Below are positions 46,151 through 55,445 of a stretch of 64,000 nt of DNA, piece after piece; position 1 is the first letter of the stretch; each line of letters opens with the position of its first letter. Location: contig CAMJUL010000001.1 in NCBI GenBank assembly GCA_946408995.1, positions 51,926 to 115,925 of the forward strand, given 5' to 3'. A program made the translations under genes and the position numbers. The notes beneath the pieces were generated by a model. That model had not been told where the DNA came from. It was given only the letters and a program-made list of their open reading frames with translations, and made no database searches. Source of the DNA: an uncultured Clostridia bacterium. Lineage in GTDB: Bacteria > Bacillota > Clostridia > Christensenellales > Aristaeellaceae.

Positions 46151-47185
46151 TCACTTTTCCGACATACCGTCCATTCTTGCCCGGTATTCTTTCGTGGTCA
46201 CCCCCGTGTATTTTCGGAACATCTGGCTGAAGTAATGGGGATTTTCGCCCATGCCCACCCGTTCGGCGATTTCATAGCTTCGCATATCCCGGCAGGCCGC
46301 CATCATTTCTTTGGCGTGTTCCATGCGGATTTTCAGCAGATAAGCTGAAAACTTCTGTCCCATGCAGCGGGTGAATTCCCGGCCGATATAATCCGCGTTC
46401 CGAAAGAGCACCCGGTCCGCGATGTATTGCAGGGAAAGCGTTTCGTTCATGTAATGCCCGTTCACGTAATCCAGCATTTTCTGAACGAAATCCCGAACGC
46501 CTCCATTTTCTCCCCGAAGCTGCATAAGGCGTTTGGCCATGATGGGGATCGGGTTTTCCGGGGCGTGCAGCACATCCTGAATGACGGAAAACGCCCATTC
46601 CGCGTGGGACGCCCCCGCGCTGTCGGTCAGGACGCCCAAAAACGCGTCCCGCAGCACGCTGATGTCCTGCACCGTTTTTTCGATTTCAAAGAGCTGTTTT
46701 TCGATAGCGGCTCCATCCTGGCCGCTTTCGGCCCATTCGTTCATGAGCCCCATCAGCCTGCCCACCTGTTCCTCTCTTTCGCCGCTCAGCTGCAGCGCCC
46801 GCTCCCTTCGCCGGGTCACTTCTAAGCCGGCATGTTTGAGCGCCAGCTCCATTTCTTCTTTGGAACAGGGTTTCAGCAAATATTCCTTCACGCCGTATTT
46901 CATGGCTTGCCGGGCGTATTCAAATTCGCTGAAGCCGGAAAGCACCAGCACCTCCAGCATAGGATTCAAAAGAAGCGCTTTCTCGATGAGCTCCAGGCCG
47001 TTCATGCCCGGCATGCGCACGTCCGTCAGCAGGATATCCGGCATATCGTCCATCATGCTGTCCAGCGCGGAAAAAGCATCCGGGCAGCTGGCGGTGAGCA
47101 CAATGTCCGCCGTCTGCCAGTCCACCATGGCGCTGATGCCGTCCCGGATGATGCTCTCATCATCCACAAGCAAAAGCTTATACAT
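46151..47185 (-). CDS. Response regulator, YesN-like (receiver plus AraC DNA-binding domain)
   Basis: 344 residues from ATG 47185. The receiver is clear: LLVDDESIIRDGI (acidic pocket), DILLTDVRMPGMNGLEL (phospho-acceptor Asp), VLVLSGFSEFEYARQAMKYGVKEYLLKPC (Thr/Ser and Lys switch). A linker of ~120 residues follows, then the AraC pair (LSLQYIADRVLFRNADYIGREFTRCMG, SYEIAERVGMGENPHYFSQMFRKYTG). It overlaps the kinase gene by eight bases, so they are coupled. Should activate the downstream SBP-permease genes. Confidence 0.92.
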   Translation of the reverse strand: MYKLLLVDDESIIRDGISAMVDWQTADIVLTASCPDAFSALDSMMDDMPDILLTDVRMPGMNGLELIEKALLLNPMLEVLVLSGFSEFEYARQAMKYGVKEYLLKPCSKEEMELALKHAGLEVTRRRERALQLSGEREEQVGRLMGLMNEWAESGQDGAAIEKQLFEIEKTVQDISVLRDAFLGVLTDSAGASHAEWAFSVIQDVLHAPENPIPIMAKRLMQLRGENGGVRDFVQKMLDYVNGHYMNETLSLQYIADRVLFRNADYIGREFTRCMGQKFSAYLLKIRMEHAKEMMAACRDMRSYEIAERVGMGENPHYFSQMFRKYTGVTTKEYRARMDGMSEK

Positions 47186-48944
47186 GTCCGCTTTCCCCTT
47201 TCGCCCCGTCCAAGGTTTTGGGCAGGCGGGCCGTAACGCGGGTTTTCCCCGGTTCGCTGCTGACCTGGAGGCCGTACTTTTCACCGAAGGTGTGCTTGAT
47301 GCGCTGGTCGATATTCCGCATCCCAATGCCCATCCCCTCGGCCTTCACTTCTCCCCGTTCCAGCTTGTTCAGAATGTCCTCGTCCATGCCGGGACCGTTA
47401 TCCTCGATGGTCAGCAGGATCTCGCCGCCCTCCTGACGGCCTTCGATCAAAATACGGCAAATATCCGTCATTTCTTCCACTGCGTGGTGCACCGCGTTTT
47501 CCACCAGCGGCTGAATGGTCATGGCGGGCACCAGACAGACTTTGATTTCCTCCTCCACGTCAAAGCGCACCTGCATCCGTTCCATATAGCGGATTTCCTG
47601 GATGCGGATGTACGCTTTCGCGGTTTCCAGGTCCTGTTCCACCGTCACGATATCCCGTTTATCGTTCATGGAGGAACGCAGCATCTTTCCCAGCGATTCC
47701 GTCATCACGGCGATCCGGCCGTTTCCTTCCTGCTGCGCCAGACAATAAATGGATTCCAGCACGTTATTCAGAAAATGGGGCCGCACCTGCGCCCGAAGCT
47801 GCTGCATCTGTTTTTCCTGCAAAAGCTGTTGCTGTTCAAAATTCCGTTTCATCATCAGGTGGTAATCCCGCGCCATCCGGTCAAAATGGCGATGCAGCCG
47901 GCCCATTTCATCCCCTCTGTCCCGGTAGGGGGAAGTGCCCAAATCCTCCACGTGGCCGTTTACAGCAAAGGCGTCGAATTTATCCACCAGCCGCCGCAGG
48001 TGTTTGAGTAAGGAATCCGCAAGCAGCATACTCAGCAGCAGCGCCACCGCCACGATGATCCCGTCGATCACCCACGTGCGCAAAGCTACCCGGTCGATGG
48101 TGGCGCTGATGCCGCTGTAATCGATCAGTGTCACATACCGCCATCCGTTGGATGCCGTATACCGGACGCAAAGCAGGTCTTCTCCGGGCTGGCGTATGCG
48201 TTCGTAGCCGTCCTCGCCGGGCGTGATCTGCCGGACCCGCTCGTTCCCGGCATATAGGCAAATACCGTCTTCGCTGTAAACGGCGCAGGTCAGGGGCGTG
48301 CCCAGGGCGTTCAGCGCATGCAGCCGGTTTTCAATGATCGTTTTCAGGTCCAGCTCAATTTGCAGGGTGGCCAGGGTATCCAGGGTCAAACCCTCCATTT
48401 CCCGGATTTCCCGCAGCAGGAACAGGTGGGTCATTTCACCGTCGCGGCTTTCCAGACGCCAAACGGCGCGGCCCTCATGGTTTGCCGCGTCCTGGATGCG
48501 CTCGGGCAGCATATCGGAATCCGGCACATAGGCGTTGCGGAAAAACCGGCTGAAGGTGGTGCCCGCCGGGGTCTTCAATTGCAGGCTGAAGCCGCTGGAA
48601 AACCACAGGGAAAAATTCGCCATGCGGTCGGCAACCTCATTTTTTGCTTCCACCCATGCCGTGGTGTTGATGGGCAGGCGTTTGAGCAGGCCCAGGTTTT
48701 TTTGCAGCACGTTATCGGATAGAATGCGCATGGAAATTTCCTGCACGTCGTCCAGCTCGCTTTGTATCTGCCCGGCGAACAGCGTGATCACCTGCGTGCT
48801 GCTTTGATAGAGCTGCCGGTCATAGGCTTTATAGGGCATACGAAAAGTGGCCAGTACCCCGGAAAGCACCAGAAGCATGGCCAGCGTCAGGATGAAAAGA
48901 AATTTCGTCCTTACTTTGATATTTCTCCAGATATGCTGAATCAT
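47178..48944 (-). CDS. Sensor histidine kinase, YesM-like
   Basis: 588 residues. One transmembrane helix near residues 13-28 and a second near 295-315 (WVIDGIIVAVALLLSMLLADSLL) flank an extracellular Cache-like sensor. A HAMP-like segment precedes the His_kinase motif LRAQVRPHFLNNVLESIYCLA, with the phospho-accepting His in RPHFLNN; then the ATPase domain (VENAVHHAVEEM as N box, IEDNGPGMDE as G1 box). YesM of B. subtilis senses pectin-derived sugars. Located 34 bases after the GH105 gene. Confidence 0.92.
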   Translation of the reverse strand: MIQHIWRNIKVRTKFLFILTLAMLLVLSGVLATFRMPYKAYDRQLYQSSTQVITLFAGQIQSELDDVQEISMRILSDNVLQKNLGLLKRLPINTTAWVEAKNEVADRMANFSLWFSSGFSLQLKTPAGTTFSRFFRNAYVPDSDMLPERIQDAANHEGRAVWRLESRDGEMTHLFLLREIREMEGLTLDTLATLQIELDLKTIIENRLHALNALGTPLTCAVYSEDGICLYAGNERVRQITPGEDGYERIRQPGEDLLCVRYTASNGWRYVTLIDYSGISATIDRVALRTWVIDGIIVAVALLLSMLLADSLLKHLRRLVDKFDAFAVNGHVEDLGTSPYRDRGDEMGRLHRHFDRMARDYHLMMKRNFEQQQLLQEKQMQQLRAQVRPHFLNNVLESIYCLAQQEGNGRIAVMTESLGKMLRSSMNDKRDIVTVEQDLETAKAYIRIQEIRYMERMQVRFDVEEEIKVCLVPAMTIQPLVENAVHHAVEEMTDICRILIEGRQEGGEILLTIEDNGPGMDEDILNKLERGEVKAEGMGIGMRNIDQRIKHTFGEKYGLQVSSEPGKTRVTARLPKTLDGAKGESGHV

Positions 48945-48978
48945 AGCGCCTTATTTCTTTTTTGTGTTGGGGACGGGT

Positions 48979-50097
48979 TTACTTCAGATACAGCGCTTCC
49001 GTCAGCGCCAGAGCCGTGAGAGACTGGCCGTAGGCCATAGGCCGGATCAAAATATCTTTATAGTGCTGGGCGTCCATGCCCATGCCCGTACCGGCGGACA
49101 CATTGCGAACCAAACCGTCGTCGTCCACGTAATCGAGCAGCGCCTCTACTGCTTTCTCGGCTGAGGGCAGATAGGTTTCATCCAGATAACCAAAGCGAAT
49201 GCCTGCCAATATGCCTGCCGCAACAGCGCCTGACCCGGAGGTCTCCAGATAAGAGCTTGGATCGGTCAGGATGGTATGCCATAAGCCGCAGGGATCCTGC
49301 GCCTTGATGAGCGCGTCCACCTGGTTTTTCCAGGCGTTGAGAATAAAGCGTTTGTCCGCGCCGCTGATATGGCCCTCCATGGCTTTCAGGAACATGACCG
49401 CCCCATAGGTGAACCAGGAATTACCCCGGTTCCAGAAGATACCGCCGAAATTGCTGTGCTCTTGGAAGGTCCAGCCATGATAGAGGAAACCGGTGCGGTT
49501 GTCTGCCAAATACTTAATGTGGAGCAGGTATTGGTAAACCGCTTCGTCGATCCATTCCTGATTATCGCGGCGCACGCCCATCTTGCCAAGGAACAGCACG
49601 GCCATGAACAGGGTGTCGGCCCAAAGCTGTTCCGGGTTCCGCCACACATCGTTCCGATCCGTGCCATGGCTGGTCACGTGTTCAAAGCCGCCCATCTGGG
49701 TCTTCGGCAGGGCATGAACCAAATAATCCGCCCGTTCCTCGCACAGCGCTTCCCATTCCGGCAGATCGTAGCGCTCCGTCAGGTCGAACAGGGTAAGGAA
49801 GGGAGCCGTGGTGTTGATATTGACGGAAGGCAGGCCGATGGACAGGTTGTCTTTCACCCATTGGAGCAGGAATGCGTCGTAGTCCCGGTTCCCTCTGGAC
49901 GCCTGCAATTGCAGCAGGCCGTACAGGCCCACGCCTTGGGGCCAGTCCCATTCTTTGATGCCAAAATCCCTGGCGAACATGCCCTTTTTCCGGTCTTCCT
50001 TGGAGGCGTTTTTGGCAGCCTCCGCATCAGCGGCGTCCAGATGCATGAGCTTATGGATGACCAGATCCAGTTTCTCGTTCAGCAACTTCTTGTCCAT
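48979..50097 (-). CDS. GH105 unsaturated rhamnogalacturonyl hydrolase (YesR/YteR-like)
   Basis: 372 residues, no signal peptide. DFGIKEWDWPQGVGLYGLLQL, NPEQLWADTLFMAVLFLGKMG (region of the catalytic Asp known in YteR), GIFWNRGNSWFTYGAVMFLKAM and ETSGSGAVAAGILAGIR match GH105 across its whole (alpha/alpha)6 barrel. These enzymes remove the unsaturated galacturonic acid left by lyases, acting intracellularly on imported rhamnogalacturonan-I disaccharides. ATG 50097 has GAGGAA upstream. Preceded by its own promoter and a LacI-like site. It is the strongest substrate indicator of the cargo. Confidence 0.92.
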   Translation of the reverse strand: MDKKLLNEKLDLVIHKLMHLDAADAEAAKNASKEDRKKGMFARDFGIKEWDWPQGVGLYGLLQLQASRGNRDYDAFLLQWVKDNLSIGLPSVNINTTAPFLTLFDLTERYDLPEWEALCEERADYLVHALPKTQMGGFEHVTSHGTDRNDVWRNPEQLWADTLFMAVLFLGKMGVRRDNQEWIDEAVYQYLLHIKYLADNRTGFLYHGWTFQEHSNFGGIFWNRGNSWFTYGAVMFLKAMEGHISGADKRFILNAWKNQVDALIKAQDPCGLWHTILTDPSSYLETSGSGAVAAGILAGIRFGYLDETYLPSAEKAVEALLDYVDDDGLVRNVSAGTGMGMDAQHYKDILIRPMAYGQSLTALALTEALYLK

Positions 50098-50146
50098 GGT
50101 TCATTCCTCACAATCACGATGAAGGATGCTATCGTTTTTTATTTTC

Positions 50147-50160
50147 TTTGATTCGTAAAC
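50147..50160. promoter_or_regulatory. Candidate LacI operator (site C)
   Basis: TTTGATTCGTAAAC overlaps the start of transcription expected from the promoter at 50162-50190. It shares GATTCGTAAA with the site before the LplC-like gene and ATTCGTAAA with the palindrome before lacI. Confidence 0.5.
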
Positions 50161-50161
50161 C

Positions 50162-50190
50162 ATAGTATTTCATTCTTCATGATCTGTCAA
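50162..50190 (-). promoter_or_regulatory. Promoter of GH105 and downstream genes
   Basis: TTGACA and TACTAT are spaced 17 bases on the minus strand, overlapping the end of the GH130 gene. It lets the GH105-YesMN part be transcribed separately from the upstream importer. Confidence 0.65.
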
Positions 50191-51197
50191 TACACGATTT
50201 TTGTATCTCTCTTCGAGTCTTCTTCCAGGCACAGAGCAATCAGATCGTCGATCTTCGCCTCGGCCAGGGCGATCACTGTATCCGCCGCTCCGTAATAAAT
50301 CCGCAGCCTGCCGTCCGGCATGGGGATAGCTGCGGTGGGGAAAATCACGTTGGTACGGAAGCCCTCTTTCGTTTCATAATCCGCTTCCGGGGCCAGCAGC
50401 GGCACCCGGCTATGCCCGATCATTTTCCAGGGCGCATCTTTATCCAGCAGGATCGCGGCGGCGCAGTACCGCTTGGTCCACTTGTCCTCCCAGCCGTTTT
50501 TGCCGCGTTCCGGATCGATGTCCACCGTATGGGTCACGGCCAGCCAGCCTTTTTCCGTGTATACGGGCGGCGCGCCGGGGCCGATTTTATCGTTGGCGAA
50601 AGGAAAATCTTCCACCCCTGCCACCAAATGGGAATTGCCCCAGTGGATCAGGTCTGGGCTTTCGCTCCACCAGATATCGAAGCGATCCCTGCCCCGGCTG
50701 TAGACGGGCATGGGACGTTCCAAACGTATGTACATCCCCTGGTATTTTTGGGGAAACAGCACCATATTCCGGTTATCCGGCACCGTCATGGAAATCACGT
50801 CGAAATGGTGCAAATCGTCCGTATGGGCGATGCCACCCCGCAGGCCGTGCCCAGTGTCCACGGCGAAGGTCATGTAGACTTCGCCGTCGATCACCGTAAG
50901 CCTCGGATCGTAGGCCCGCTTGATTTCCTCGTCTTTCAAGGAAAAAACGGGCTGCGGCTCCACTTGCCAATGGATGCCGTCCGGGCTCAAGGCAAGGCCG
51001 ATGTTGGTGCCCGAAAAGGAGGCCCTTCCCAAATAACCGTAATCGTTGCGAAAAACCATGGCGTATCCGCCCTGCCAGGGGATCACGCCCGCGTTGAATA
51101 CCAGGTCGCTGGCATACGGTACCTGCTTGCCAGTCAATACGGGGTTCTGAGGATACCGGGAAATACAGGAATGTGAAAAGAGCTGTTCTGTTGGCAT
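50187..51197 (-). CDS. GH130-family phosphorylase/hydrolase
   Basis: 336 residues. YPQNPVLTGKQVPYASDLVFNAGVIPWQGGYAMVFRNDYG is the first blade of a GH130 five-bladed propeller and AYDPRLTVIDGEVYMTFAVD contains the candidate catalytic Asp (DPR motif). The C-terminus (FPTAAIPMPDGRLRIYYGAADTVIALAEAKIDDLI) is also typical. Known members are beta-mannoside phosphorylases, but several subgroups act on other linkages. In a rhamnogalacturonan cluster the substrate is unclear. ATG 51197 preceded by GGAAGG; located 20 bases after the SGNH gene. Confidence 0.85.
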   Translation of the reverse strand: MPTEQLFSHSCISRYPQNPVLTGKQVPYASDLVFNAGVIPWQGGYAMVFRNDYGYLGRASFSGTNIGLALSPDGIHWQVEPQPVFSLKDEEIKRAYDPRLTVIDGEVYMTFAVDTGHGLRGGIAHTDDLHHFDVISMTVPDNRNMVLFPQKYQGMYIRLERPMPVYSRGRDRFDIWWSESPDLIHWGNSHLVAGVEDFPFANDKIGPGAPPVYTEKGWLAVTHTVDIDPERGKNGWEDKWTKRYCAAAILLDKDAPWKMIGHSRVPLLAPEADYETKEGFRTNVIFPTAAIPMPDGRLRIYYGAADTVIALAEAKIDDLIALCLEEDSKRDTKIVY

Positions 51198-51217
51198 GAG
51201 GTCCAGCCTTCCTTCCT

Positions 51218-51808
51218 TTACTCCATTGCGTCGCGGATGGCCCGCGCCGCGTGACGCGCTAATACCGTATAGCCTGTTTCAGTAAAATGCACCCAGTCCG
51301 CTCGATCCGAGGAGGGGATCAGACGCGAGGCTTCATCCAGTCGGTCGAGGCCCACGCCCTCGTCCGCCATGACGCGGCAGGCGATGCGGTTGTATTCGTC
51401 GATTTCCGCCTGGGTGCGCATGGGCACGCCCCGCTGGAATTTCGTCATGGATGCATCGATGCCGGTGGTCAGGGCAAACAGGATTTTTGCGTTGGGAAAC
51501 ACCGTCCGAATTCGTTGGATGATCCGGCGCAGGGTGGCTTCGTACACGTCCGGCGGCACCAGAGGCAGGGGATCGCCTTCAAAATGGCACACGTCCCATA
51601 GGCCGTTGTTCCAATGTACCAGGTCGATTTCCTCCGGGCGCGCGTCTATCATCTGCTCCGCCCAGGTATGCAGAAAGCACAGGGTATTCAATGAAAAACG
51701 GCAGTTTTCCTCCGGAAAATGCACGCCGGCGAAACCGGCCAGCAATTCCCGCACCAATTCGCCGTAGCCCAACCGGATGGAGTCGCCCAACAGGTAAACA
51801 TGTTTCAT
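51218..51808 (-). CDS. SGNH/GDSL hydrolase (probable carbohydrate esterase)
   Basis: 196 residues from ATG 51808. VYLLGDSIRLGYG is the block I GDS motif with the nucleophile Ser, LVHWNNGLWDVCHF holds the block III Asn, and DWVHFTETGY the block V Asp-x-x-His. Related small intracellular esterases occur in pectin loci (for example YesT/YesY of B. subtilis), where they remove acetyl groups from rhamnogalacturonan fragments. No signal peptide. Follows the LplA-like SBP. Confidence 0.85.
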   Translation of the reverse strand: MKHVYLLGDSIRLGYGELVRELLAGFAGVHFPEENCRFSLNTLCFLHTWAEQMIDARPEEIDLVHWNNGLWDVCHFEGDPLPLVPPDVYEATLRRIIQRIRTVFPNAKILFALTTGIDASMTKFQRGVPMRTQAEIDEYNRIACRVMADEGVGLDRLDEASRLIPSSDRADWVHFTETGYTVLARHAARAIRDAME

Positions 51809-51874
51809 AAGTTCCCCGAAAGGGAGGATCATCCCGAAAACGCGCGCGATGATCCTCCCTTTTTCCTTTATTTG

Positions 51875-53377
51875 TTACTTATTGATGCCGGAAGCGCGGA
51901 TCACGTTCATCATGGGCTCGCAGGCGGGCACATACACGTTCTGCAGGTAGGAGGCCATTTCCTCCTCGGTAATCTGGCCGCAGATGTACTGGGTGATCTT
52001 TTCGTTCCGTTCGCTGTACACGCCGTCGTTGGTCAGCTTGGTGGATTCGTCGTTATAGCCGGGAATGGTGCCTTCGCCTAAGTAGGAGATGCGGTATTCC
52101 AGGGAGCTGACGAAATCGTTGGCCGCCATCCAGTTGGCTAATTCAACTTCATTGGTGGAAGTGCCGCCCGCGATGATCATATCCTTGTTGGACAGCTGAT
52201 AATTGATGGTGGCGTAGGAGGCGCACCACTGGTCCGCCAGGGCGGTCTGTTCGGGGGTCAGGGTGATCACGCGGGTTTCTGGATCGAGGGATGTATAGGT
52301 CAGGCCTTCGATGCCCTTGAACAGCAGGGTCACGCACTCGTCAGTATAGCCGTCGTCCAGCACGCGCAGGGTCTCTTCGATGTGCTCGCTGTCCGCGTTG
52401 ATGGCATAGCCGCCCCAGACCTGGGGAGCGTAATACACGCCTACCTTGTCCGCGCCTTCCGGCAGCAGGGAAGGACCGGCCACCACGGTGCCTTCCGGGT
52501 TCACAGCCACAAAGGTGGCGTTGGCGGCCCACTGGGTCACGTGGTTGATGATGATGTCGGTATACAGCGCGCCGATCTTGCCCGCGAAGAACTTATCCTG
52601 ATCCTCGTAGGACTGGGTCAGATACCATTCGGGATCCAGCGCGCCGTTCAGGTACATGTCCCGCAGCCAGGTGAGGTACGTCATATAGCCCTCCTGGCCT
52701 TCCATCACGGTGTATTCGCCGTTTTCATCCGGCACGTCGCTGGGGCGGAGGCCGAAAGCGTGGATCAGGTTGCGGTCGTTGAAATTGCGGATGGAGAAGC
52801 CGTAGGTGTCGTCAATGCCGTTGTCGTCGGGGTCCTGTTTGGCGAAGGCCAGCATGACGTCCGCGAATTCCTGGGCGGTCTTGGGCACTTCCAGACCTAA
52901 CTTTTCCAGCCAGTCGCCGCGATAGGTGATGCAGTCCAGGGGCTTGGTCTGCACCCGGGGCAGGCTGTACAGCCGTCCGTCCACCAGGCAGCCCGCCAGT
53001 TCGTCCTGGGTGAGCACCTTGCAGGCGTTGGGCATGATTTCGGGGGTGAGATAATCAGTCAGGTCCAGCAGCAGACCGTCCCGGGCCCACTGCTGATAGG
53101 TATTGTTCAGGTTCTGAACGTAAATCAGGTCGGGCAGATCGTCGCTGGCCATGACCACGTTCAGCCGGTCGGAATAATTGCTGATGGGCGGCGCTTCCAC
53201 TTCGATGATCACGCCGGTGCGGTCGCCCCAGGCGGCGATCACGGGGTTGTCCTCCACGATGTACGCGGCGGGCAGACGCTGGATCATGGTGATGGTCACC
53301 TTGTCCTCAGCCAGAGCCGCCCCCATGCAGGAGAGGGCAAACAGCAAGGCCAACACGATACTCAGAGTCTTTTTCAT
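51875..53377 (-). CDS. Extracellular sugar-binding protein, LplA/YtcQ-like
   Basis: 500 residues from ATG 53377 (AAGGAAGG upstream). The signal peptide is KKTLSIVLALLFALSCMGAALA. The mature protein (VNMVIRASG at the end; PDLIYVQNLNNTYQQWARDGLLLDLTDYL; AQEFADVMLAFAKQDPDDNGIDDTYGFS with a Ca-binding-like DPDDNGIDD loop) is typical of the long LplA-type SBPs. Directly downstream of the LplB/LplC permeases; likely captures rhamnogalacturonan oligosaccharides. Confidence 0.9.
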   Translation of the reverse strand: MKKTLSIVLALLFALSCMGAALAEDKVTITMIQRLPAAYIVEDNPVIAAWGDRTGVIIEVEAPPISNYSDRLNVVMASDDLPDLIYVQNLNNTYQQWARDGLLLDLTDYLTPEIMPNACKVLTQDELAGCLVDGRLYSLPRVQTKPLDCITYRGDWLEKLGLEVPKTAQEFADVMLAFAKQDPDDNGIDDTYGFSIRNFNDRNLIHAFGLRPSDVPDENGEYTVMEGQEGYMTYLTWLRDMYLNGALDPEWYLTQSYEDQDKFFAGKIGALYTDIIINHVTQWAANATFVAVNPEGTVVAGPSLLPEGADKVGVYYAPQVWGGYAINADSEHIEETLRVLDDGYTDECVTLLFKGIEGLTYTSLDPETRVITLTPEQTALADQWCASYATINYQLSNKDMIIAGGTSTNEVELANWMAANDFVSSLEYRISYLGEGTIPGYNDESTKLTNDGVYSERNEKITQYICGQITEEEMASYLQNVYVPACEPMMNVIRASGINK

Positions 53378-53431
53378 GGGGATACCTTCCTTTTGCTTTT
53401 TTATTTCCACGCCATCCGGCGCTGGATTCCG

Positions 53432-54385
53432 TTAAGAATAGAAAGAGGGCTGACCAAGTTTTTGTGCGATCAGGTTGGAGGAAAACACCAGTACGGCCCC
53501 CACCACGTTTTTGAACAGGCCCACGGCGGTGGAATAGGAATACCGGCCTCCGGCGATGCCCACTTGGTACACGTAGGTCTCGAACACTTCCGCCACGGAC
53601 TGGTTCAGGTTGTTTTTGAACAGGAAAATCTGCTCAAAGCCGTTGTTCATCAGGCCGCCGATGGCTAAGATCAGCATGATCACGATGGTGCCGGAAATGC
53701 CGGGCAGGGTGATATACAGCGTCTGCTGGAAGCGGTTGGCCCCGTCCACCTTGGCTGCCTCATAGTATTCGGGATTGATGGCGGTGAGGGCGGAGAGGTA
53801 AATGATGGTGCCCCAGCCCGCCTCCTTCCAGATATGGGAGCCGATGATCACCGTGCGAAACCAATCCACGGAGCCGAGAAAATTGATTTTCTGCCCGCCC
53901 GAGGCGGCGATCAAATCGTTCACAAGGCCGTCCGTCATGCTCAGCATGTTCACCACGATGCCACCCAGCACCACCCAGGACAGGAAATGGGGCAGGTACA
54001 TGAGCGTTTGCGCCATCCGCTTATACACCTTGGAGCGGATTTCGTTGATCAGCAGCGCCAGGATGATGGGCACCGGGAAGGAAAAAATCAGCCGGGTGAT
54101 GCTCAAAAACAGGGAATTGCGCAGCACGCGGTAAAAGATCTGGCTGCCGAACAGCTCCTGGAAATTGGCGAAATTGTTGAAGGGACTGCCGAAGATGCCC
54201 TTCTTGAAGCTGAAATTCTGAAAGGCCATCATGATGCCGTACATGGGCACATAATGGAACAGGATCAGGTACACCAGTCCCGGTATGCACATCAGGTACA
54301 GCCAGCGCTTTTTCCAAATATACCTTTTCAGGCTGTTCCTTTTTGTCAAGGGTGTCGGCACCCGTTGATTGATGGTTTTTTCCAT
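53432..54385 (-). CDS. ABC sugar transporter permease, LplB/YteP-like
   Basis: 317 residues. PGLVYLILFHYVPMYGIMMAFQNFSFKKGIFGSPFNNFANF and the EAA loop YEAAKVDGANRFQQTLYITLPGI identify LplB. GAGGAGGG precedes ATG 54385. Lies between LplC and the SBP gene. The paralogous pair at 25705-27607 belongs to the host xylan locus and is clearly divergent. Confidence 0.9.
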   Translation of the reverse strand: MEKTINQRVPTPLTKRNSLKRYIWKKRWLYLMCIPGLVYLILFHYVPMYGIMMAFQNFSFKKGIFGSPFNNFANFQELFGSQIFYRVLRNSLFLSITRLIFSFPVPIILALLINEIRSKVYKRMAQTLMYLPHFLSWVVLGGIVVNMLSMTDGLVNDLIAASGGQKINFLGSVDWFRTVIIGSHIWKEAGWGTIIYLSALTAINPEYYEAAKVDGANRFQQTLYITLPGISGTIVIMLILAIGGLMNNGFEQIFLFKNNLNQSVAEVFETYVYQVGIAGGRYSYSTAVGLFKNVVGAVLVFSSNLIAQKLGQPSFYS

Positions 54386-54398
54386 TGATTTTCCCTCC

Positions 54399-55283
54399 TC
54401 ATTCCTTCACGCCGCCCAGAGCCAGGCCGGTCATGAAATACTTTTGCAGGAAAGGATAAATACACATAATGGGCACCGTAGCCACCACGATGGAGGCCAT
54501 TTTCAGCAGGAAAGGCGTGGACACCCGCTCGTCCATGGCCGTCATTTCGTTGACGGCGGATTCAAACAGCAGTTCCCGCAATACCAGTTGCAGGGGCCAG
54601 TTGGCCCGCTTGGTCATATACATGATGGCGTTAAAGTAGCTGTTCCAGTATCCCACGGCGGTGAACAGCCCCAAGGTAGCCAGGATGGGTGCGCTCAAGG
54701 GCAGTACGATGCGCACCAGCACCACCAGGTCGTTGGCACCGTCGATCAGCGCCGCTTCTTCCAGGGAACCGGGCAGGCCCTGAATGTAGTTCTTCATCAG
54801 GATCAGGTTATAGCAGCTCACCAGTCCGGGCAGGATCAGGGACCAGCGGTTGTTCAGCAGCCCCAAGGTGCGGATCAGGAAGTAATTGGGGATCATGCCG
54901 CCGGAAAAGAACATGGTGATGATCCACAGGGTCATGTACACGTTCCGGCCCTTCAAATCCTTTTTGCTTAAGGGATAGCCCGTCAGCACCAGCACGATCA
55001 GGGACAGGATGGAGCCGAAAAACGTGATGTACAGCGTGTTTCCGTAGCCCGTCCAGATATACCGGTAATTGGTCACCATCCGGTAAGCGTCCAAGGTCAG
55101 GCGGGAGGGAAAGAAATCGAAATGGTTTTTCAGGTACAGATCATAGGGCGTGAAGGAATAGATGATAACCAGTAAGATCGGAATAAAGCACAGCAGCGCG
55201 AATACCCCCACGATCAGATGGGAAAAACCGCTGATCACGTATTCATCCGCCGTTTTCCGCACCGCGCTTCTCTTTCCCGGCAT
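54399..55283 (-). CDS. ABC sugar transporter permease, LplC/YtcP-like
   Basis: 294 residues with six spans; MFFSGGMIPNYFLIRTLGLLNNRW is the LplC-specific loop and EEAALIDGANDLVVLVRIVLPLSAPI the EAA loop. First gene of the minus-strand cargo operon, starting 92 bases downstream of the strong promoter at 55375-55403 and after a LacI-like site. No ATPase is encoded. Confidence 0.9.
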   Translation of the reverse strand: MPGKRSAVRKTADEYVISGFSHLIVGVFALLCFIPILLVIIYSFTPYDLYLKNHFDFFPSRLTLDAYRMVTNYRYIWTGYGNTLYITFFGSILSLIVLVLTGYPLSKKDLKGRNVYMTLWIITMFFSGGMIPNYFLIRTLGLLNNRWSLILPGLVSCYNLILMKNYIQGLPGSLEEAALIDGANDLVVLVRIVLPLSAPILATLGLFTAVGYWNSYFNAIMYMTKRANWPLQLVLRELLFESAVNEMTAMDERVSTPFLLKMASIVVATVPIMCIYPFLQKYFMTGLALGGVKE

Positions 55284-55318
55284 CCTGATCTCCGTCCTTT
55301 CATTTCAGATTTGCCATC

Positions 55319-55331
55319 TTGATTCGTAAAG
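55319..55331. promoter_or_regulatory. Candidate LacI operator (site B)
   Basis: TTGATTCGTAAAG lies about 45 bases downstream of the -10 of the minus-strand cargo promoter, in position to block transcription. Confidence 0.5.
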
Positions 55332-55374
55332 TAATTTGTCAAGTTAATTTTTGCTTTCGTCAAGTTACGCGCCT

Positions 55375-55403
55375 ATCATATCCCAGATTTTTCCCCTTGT
55401 CAA
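55375..55403 (-). promoter_or_regulatory. Strong promoter of the rhamnogalacturonan importer operon
   Basis: On the minus strand TTGACA and TATGAT are spaced 17 bases. It drives the cargo genes from the LplC-like permease leftward. Confidence 0.7.
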
Positions 55404-55445
55404 GGGGTAAAATTGTTTTTTAGGGAAAAAATTTTTCCGTTTTTT

